A DNA stretch of 61,060 nucleotides from the NCBI GenBank assembly GCA_902651635.1, contig CACRSC010000005.1, forward strand, positions 805,133 to 866,192. Reading direction: 5' to 3'. Source of the stretch: Mastigamoeba balamuthi. Lineage: Eukaryota; Evosea; Mastigamoebida; Mastigamoebidae. Positions within the stretch are counted from its first letter, which is position 1. Each line of letters starts with the position of its first letter. A program made the translations under genes and the position numbers. The notes under the pieces were generated by a model. That model saw only the letters and a program-made list of their open reading frames with translations. It was not told the DNA's origin and ran no database searches. Below are positions 55,422-61,060 of this stretch, piece by piece.

Positions 55422-58400
55422 GTGTGTGAGCGAGTGGGTGAGGCGCTGCCCACCAGTGTCTTCTCCATGAAGTGCACGTTGGCGTCAAACGACGTCAGCC
55501 GGAACTTGAGCAGCGGCACGCGGCGCGCAGCCCTGTCGTTGAGCAGCAGCGCCCTGAGGCCGCACGAGAGCACAGTGATCTGCGGGGCGGGCGTCCGACG
55601 AAGGCGGGAGGGGTAAGCGCAAGTGCACGGAACAGAGCGGGCGCGGGCGCACAGAGGGCGAGGCCCTCCTGGCGGGCTCGGGGGCGGAGGAGGCGACGAG
55701 GCTCTCGTAGCGGGCGTAGATGTCCTGGAGGCGCTGCTGGGAGATCTTGTCGAAGGCGTCCTGCATGAAGAGGAAGTCCTGGTAGGCGAACGTCAGGCGG
55801 ACGGGGCCCAGCGTCACCTGCACGCCCACGTCGCTGCTGCTGGCCGCCCGCGAGAGCACTGCCGAGATCTTCATGGGCTGCAGGATCTGCGAGAACGAGT
55901 TCTTGTTCTCCTGGTCGTAGCAGCTCAGCGAGAACCCGTCCAGCAGCACCTGCGCCTCGCGCCCCCGCTCCTTCTTGTAGTACTTGACAAACAGCCTGCC
56001 GCGAGTCTCGTGAGCCACAGGGCGGCAAGCAGTGTGCGGTGCCAATGCGAGCGTGCCCGTATCTGCACTGGTACAGAGGGCCCTGCGTGGCCGAGCGGTG
56101 CGCGCTGATGCAGAACTTGGCCAGCGAGATGGAGACGTCGAGGTCCGACTTGCGCTCGGGCGGGATCACCGTCACGAGGCCCTGTGGCGCCACGGCGTTC
56201 CTGACGGCCCTCCAGCGCGGCGACAGCACCCCCACGACGTTGGACGCCGCGTTGAGCAGGAACTCCTGCAGATCGTGGGCGGGAGAGGGGATGCGCTGAG
56301 TTGTGCAGAAAGCACGCGGAGAGAGAGAGAGAGAGAGAGAGCACGCACGACGCTGTCGTAGAGGAACCCGAGGTAGACAGACATGCAGAGGTCCGACACG
56401 TGCACTGTTAGCGACGAGGGCGCCAGCTTCTTCTTCTGGTACCACAGCACAGCCTGCGAGTGCCCGCAGCACGCCGTGAGACAGGCAGCGCGGGGAGGTG
56501 AAGCGGGCGCAGTCTCTGCCGGGATCGCACGCTGGGCTCCGCGGTGGTGCCCTCGGGGGGCGCGAGCGTCATCATCTCCTTCATGTCGCCCCGCATGTCA
56601 AACGCCTTGGCGCTACCCAGCGTGATGCCCATCTGCGGGGGGGGCGGGGCAGTGAGCGCGCGCAGCCCGCAGGCGGAGACGAGTGCCTTTGTGTCGGTGC
56701 CCTTGTAGAGCGCGAGCACGAGGTCGCGCAGGTCGATGCGCGCAAAGGGGCTGGGAGGGATGTCGGGGGCCTCGGCCTCGCCGTGCAGCAGCTGCACCGT
56801 CGCCGACTTGAACCTCCACGACAGCGCCAGCGAGCGGTTGCCCGCCGCCGACGACGCCGCCGACGACAGCGCCCGCGTGGCGCGGCTCGCGTCGAGGTCT
56901 GTCAGGAACGACCCCACGGCCCGCGTCAGCGCCGCGCAGAGGCCCAGGATGTGCTTCTGCGTGACGACGACGCCCGTCTCCTTGATGACCAGGCCGATCT
57001 TGGTCGCGGGGCTCGGGGCCGTCCCCGTGGCGGCCACCGCCGTCGGGTGCTCCACGGTGATCTCGAGGCCCGTGCTCTGCACCAGCTGCGTCTCCGCACC
57101 GTTGTGCTCCGCGTGGTACGCCGACAGCGTGGCGCTGCCCGTCAGGCTCAGCACGCGCGACCTGGCGCCGCCACCCGCGGCGTTGGCCACCGTCGCAAGC
57201 TTGCTGAAGAGGTAGAAGTCGCTGCTGCGCAGCATGAAGCACTTGCCGTACTCGTCCGTGCAGGGCAGCACCGCGCACGTCGACGGTATGTATACCTCGA
57301 CGCTGCGGATCAGCGGGAACGCTGCAGCGCAGACGCAACCCGAAGGGGGTGGGTCAGAGGGCGACGTCTGGGGCCTGTGGGGAGGGGAGGCCCCCGTACC
57401 GTTGCTGGGGAAGATCCTGGCGAGCGCCAGCACCATCGAGATGTACCTGCCCCAGAAACTGAGCGCGCTGATGGACAGCACGTGGCCCAGACGGATCCCT
57501 GTCGCCGGCAGAGCCCGTGAGCAGAGCGCGCGGGCAAAGGAAGCGGCGCACGGGCGGCGGAGATGTGGCCGCCGGCCTTGTCGATGGCGACGATGGGCGT
57601 GTTGCTGCCGACAGAGCGCATGGAGAAGACGAGCCTGTCCTGGGGCTCGCGCGTGTCGTGTATCTCGACGGCGTCGACGATGACCTTGATCTTGGCCGCC
57701 GCCGCGTACTGCGTGACGACGATGGCCGAGTTGGTGAGCTGCGCCCTGCCCACGATCATCAGCGCCTCGTCGACCATGTTGACCTCCACCGCCGCCACGT
57801 GCACCGTCACGTGGTTGACCGCGTTCTCCCAGGGCGACGACTCGCCCGCGTGGTCCTCGGACGACACAGACGGCAGCCGCGGTATTCTGCGCTCCGACTT
57901 GGAGCGCCTCAGCTTCCTGCGCGGGCACGGGCTGCGTTAGCGCTGTGACGCCCCGAGCACCACCGCCACGCGCACGCGCTCGACTCGAAGAAGAGAGCGT
58001 AGAGGGCGCTGACGATGCGGTGCTGCAGCCACAGGCGCAGCGTGTTGAAGGCCAGGTCCACCTTGACGGGCACGTCCTTCATAAGCGGCGACTTCTGCTC
58101 CGCGCGGCGTCAGTGCGCGGTGGCCTGGCGGTCTGGGCTGAGGGGGCGAGGCCTACCGGCGTGCAGAAGAGCACGTTGAGCATGATGAGCGGGTGGTCTG
58201 CCATCTGCTGGCCCACGAGCGAGTCCGACTGCGCCACAGCGACGGGCGCGAGGCCCCTGGCGCCCTCGTCAGCGGGCCTGGGCTCGGGCCTGGGCATCAG
58301 GTCCTCGACAGCGACCGACACGAGCTTGAACCGCAGCTGCGTGTCGTGCGGCCGCGTGGCCAGGCCCATGCTCAGCCCTCCGAGCTCCGCCTGCGCGATG

Positions 58401-58551
58401 GGCTCCGTCTGCGTCCGCCCCACGGCCACGTGCACCGCGTCCACCGTCAGGTTGACCTCTGCCTCGCGCGCCTTGGGGTCCGCCGGCGCAAAGATGTCGA
58501 GCACAGCCTCTGTGTCGTCCACAGCAGCCCCGGGATCCCTGTCCCTGGGCG

Positions 58552-58583
<32 letters not shown>

Positions 58584-61060
58584 TGCAGCTGGGGCTGCTC
58601 CTGCGCATCGCCGACGGCAAAGTGCTCGGCCGCGTGGAAGAGCGTCTTGAGGCGGAAGGCGTCGAGGGTGGCGCTGAGGCGGTCCAGGTGGCCCAGAATC
58701 CTCATCTTGGGGAAGTCCTGGTTGAGCGGCGCCGAGCACACCTGCACGACCCACTCGAGGCTCAGCGGCTCCACGATGGCGCACGTCGGCTGCGACGACT
58801 CGGCATTTGTCTGTGCGGTCGGCAGCCCACCAGGCGTGAGACACGCGAGGCCCGGTGGGCGAATGCCTGTGCGCGGGACGCACCATCTCTCCGGCGAGGA
58901 CCTGTATGTGCGACATCTCCAGCCGGTAGTTGTCGTAGAGGTCGCGGTTCTTGCGGGCGCAGTCGTCGAGGAACTGCGGCGGGCACTCGGGGACGGCGAC
59001 GAGGCTCAGCTGGCCGAGGTCCACCACGAGGAAGGGGTCGCCGTTCTCGAAGCTCGACGCCGACGAGGGCACGATGACCCTGGGCGCCTCGATGTGTATC
59101 TGCGCGTTGACCCGCGACCTCCCGTACGCCCTCGCCAGCGCCTGCCGCAGGTGCCGCGTGTAGCCGTGCGCCACCAGCTCCCCCTTCTCCAGCAGCCGCA
59201 GCGGCTTCAGCGCAGTCCCTGCCAGGCCGCGCGGCTCAATCTCCGAGGGGCTGGGGCGCGGGGGACGTGCGCACGGAGGTCTGTGATCCACCTGCGGTTG
59301 ATCACCACATCGATGTTGCGCGTGCTGAGCCGCAGGTCGTAGGCGTACTCGCTCCTGCCAGGCACGCATTTCTCTGCGACCCCCGTGTTAGCCGCAGGTG
59401 GGTTGCGCAGGGGCGCTGCGGGCGTCACCAAAGTTCATTTCGAAGAGGGGCTCCGCGGTGCACTCCCTCGCCTGCAGGATGTTGCCTCCGCTGCCTGCCG
59501 CTGCGCCGGGGTCCGTGACGCGCAGCGACTCGAGCGAGGCTGCGATCTACGGGGGTGATGGCCCTGTCAGAGTGGCCGCTGTGGTGTGGCGCGCAATACC
59601 GCATAGGACGTGGGCCGCAGCGTCGCTGCCACGCGCAGGTTTGTGAAGGCGGCGCTTGCCAGCGGCCTTGCGTCCTGCTGCTTCTGCGCCGCACGCATCA
59701 CCGTGAAGCTCCCGCTGTGCAGCGTCAGCGACATCTTGGCCAGCGTTGTCTGCCCCGAAGGAGGTCAGTGAGTCGGAGCGGCCGTGCAAACGGAATCAGC
59801 GAGCGCGCGAGGAGGCGGACGTCGGGCAGCGGGGCGGTCCTGGCCATGTCTGGCGTGTACTCGATGGTGTTGTAGAGCATCTCCTTCTGCTCGGGCGTCA
59901 GCGTGCTCAGGTACGTGCTAGCCTGCAGCCCAACAGCCCCTCGTTACTCTGTGGCCCAACGGCGCAGCGGCTGCGCTGGCGCACGCTCGACGACGCGGTG
60001 CCGAAGAAGCGGGCCAGCAGCCCCGACTGCTGCGACTGCTTGCGCAGCAGGTCCGCGTCCGCCAGCGACCTGTAGAGCACAATGTCCGCGACGCTGAGCT
60101 CGTCCTCGAGCTCCTCGATCCTCTCGAGCGCCTGCGCAGACGCGCCTCCGTGTGGGACGCCGCGAGCGAGAGGCGGGAGGGCGGGCAGAGCAGCGGCGCA
60201 CCTCGGGGCTCTTGGGCTGCGCCGAGTAGAGGGCGATGTACTTGCGCCGCGTGTCCCTGCGCGCCATGAGGGCCGCCGCGCTGATGCGCACGTGCTTCCT
60301 GGCGAGCTCGGAGCGGACGCAGCGGACGGCGTAGGCCCACCAGCCCCTGGCGTCCTGGGCGACGGGCGCGCAGGGCCTGCCGAGGTGCGAGTACCGCGTG
60401 GCCGTGGCGCTGTGCTGCAGCCGCGCCTGCACGGCCCCCAGCGTCGCCGCCTGCGCGTCGCTGACCGACAGCCGCACGTCGGGCAGCTCCACGCGCGCCT
60501 CGAACTTGGGGCTCTCGCCGGCGCTCTTGTCGAACCGCACCTGCACGCGCCAGCACCCGGGGCGTCAGCGCCAAGCAACGCAGGGCACGCAGCGCAGGGA
60601 GGGCAGAGAGGGCTAGCACGGCAGGCAGGCAGGCACGCAGTGCAGGGAGCAGGGAGGGCACGCAGGGCACAAGGGCACACAGAGCACACAGGACACACAG
60701 GGCAGGGAGGGCAGAGAGGGCAAGCAGGCAAGCAGGAGGGAGGGCAGGCAGCAGGGGCGGGAGGCAGCGGACCCGGGCGGAGCCGCTGAGGGGCTGGAGG
60801 ACGTAGTCGGGGCCGCCGGGGCGGGCGACGAGGAGGGCCATGGCGCGGAGGAAGTCCTCCGGGGGCCCCGCGTGGGCGACAGGCGCGCAGCGCTCGCAGA
60901 CGTACGCCGCCGCGCCCGCGACGCTGGCGAGCTTGTGGACGACGCCGTGCGGGGCCTCGGCGGCAGCCGCAGTGGCCCCGTAGGCCCCGTAGGCGCCGTC
61001 GGTCGTCTGCACGGCAGCGCTCTGCAGCACAGCGCCGCAGGCCGCCACGGGGCCGCCGGC
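50238..61060 (-). CDS. VPS13: VPS13 bridge-like lipid transfer protein, 5' part outside window
   Basis: Moves phospholipids between organelles at contact sites. Many short exons. Those fixed by frame include 60773-61060 (running off the window), 60202-60540, 59985-60131, 59821-59922, 59600-59749, 59429-59546, 51325-51471, 51202-51280, 50976-51115 and 50238-50891. The 5' part carries chorein-region signatures (RRKYIALYSAQ; IEELEDELSVADIVLYRSLAD). Mid-gene is LTLHSGSFTVM. The adaptor-binding/SHR-BD region spans roughly 51.9-54.1 kb (VVIENLLASTMTFRL, VYSKYWLVDATGL). The ATG2-C-like end reads GTQSFVRNNVVGIFNS, HVGEGLLFGAKDFGKGVFRGFTG and GLIKGLGKGVVGVAMKP, followed by a PH-like terminus. One donor near 51324 is GC. 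A poly-Gln run is encoded near 58.55-58.6 kb. Exons between 52 and 59.4 kb are seen but not all joins are resolved. Confidence 0.93.

Noticed and set aside
1-61060. CRISPR arrays, operons, prophage or bacterial origin
   Set aside because: No spaced short repeats or Shine-Dalgarno-led gene runs. Introns and eukaryote-specific genes throughout show nuclear eukaryotic DNA.

Overview
The window is nuclear DNA from a GC-rich, intron-rich unicellular eukaryote. It holds spliceosomal genes for the exon junction complex, the replicative helicase, peroxisome import and VPS13 lipid transfer, together with receptor kinases, an alpha-actinin and a tiny-macrocysts-like cyclase-homology protein. That mix is most like Amoebozoa (Archamoebae such as Mastigamoeba, or an Acanthamoeba-like discosean), but the assignment is inference from gene content and base composition. 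Genes are compact, mostly single-copy and separated by short spacers. Introns are about 44-220 bp. Most start GTGCG and end GCAG, and an unusually large minority start GC.

Layout. 1-12.4 kb: a cluster of five related copies of an unrecognised, possibly DNA-binding, four-exon family. Three copies are on the minus strand (one cut by the window start, one reduced to exon 1 by an assembly gap) and two are on the plus strand. Between them lie a small beta-trefoil-like gene, a secreted GH27 alpha-galactosidase with an inserted ricin-type lectin domain, and a hypothetical gene. 12.7-18.5 kb: GINS subunit PSF1 and peroxin PEX10 head to head, a four-helix membrane protein next to a 1.2 kb near-identical duplication that looks like an unmerged contig overlap, and a VPS9-like gene broken by a gap. 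18.8-23.8 kb: a 13-exon LRR / CxWC-repeat / TM / Ig-like / tyrosine-kinase-like receptor. 23.8-27.5 kb: mostly gene-poor, with a degraded relative of that receptor. 27.5-32 kb: a membrane-anchored coiled-coil CCCH protein and a GlpT/UhpT-like transporter. 32.4-38 kb: a 1735-residue tiny-macrocysts-like protein with PAS and class III cyclase domains, in which both catalytic metal-binding aspartates are asparagine. 38.3-43.6 kb: Mago nashi, a CG-1-like plus LRR protein, and a type I membrane protein with a GDPH (VWD-like) motif. 44.7-50.1 kb: an alpha-actinin-like protein whose third intron carries an inverted telomere-repeat palindrome, a decayed trefoil fragment, and a small membrane protein. 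50.2 kb to the window end: the middle and 3' part of VPS13, whose 5' end lies beyond the window.

There are no operons. Several pairs are divergent with short shared promoters: PSF1/PEX10, four-helix protein/VPS9 gene, Mago/CG-1-LRR. Two of these spacers share the palindromic core GATACGCGTATC. Four single N positions (3161, 16053, 18325, 26329) are contig joins, and gene models touching them are incomplete. Exon models given as exact joins were checked for reading-frame continuity (total length divisible by three). VPS13, the hypothetical gene at 8.1 kb and the trefoil gene are only partly resolved.
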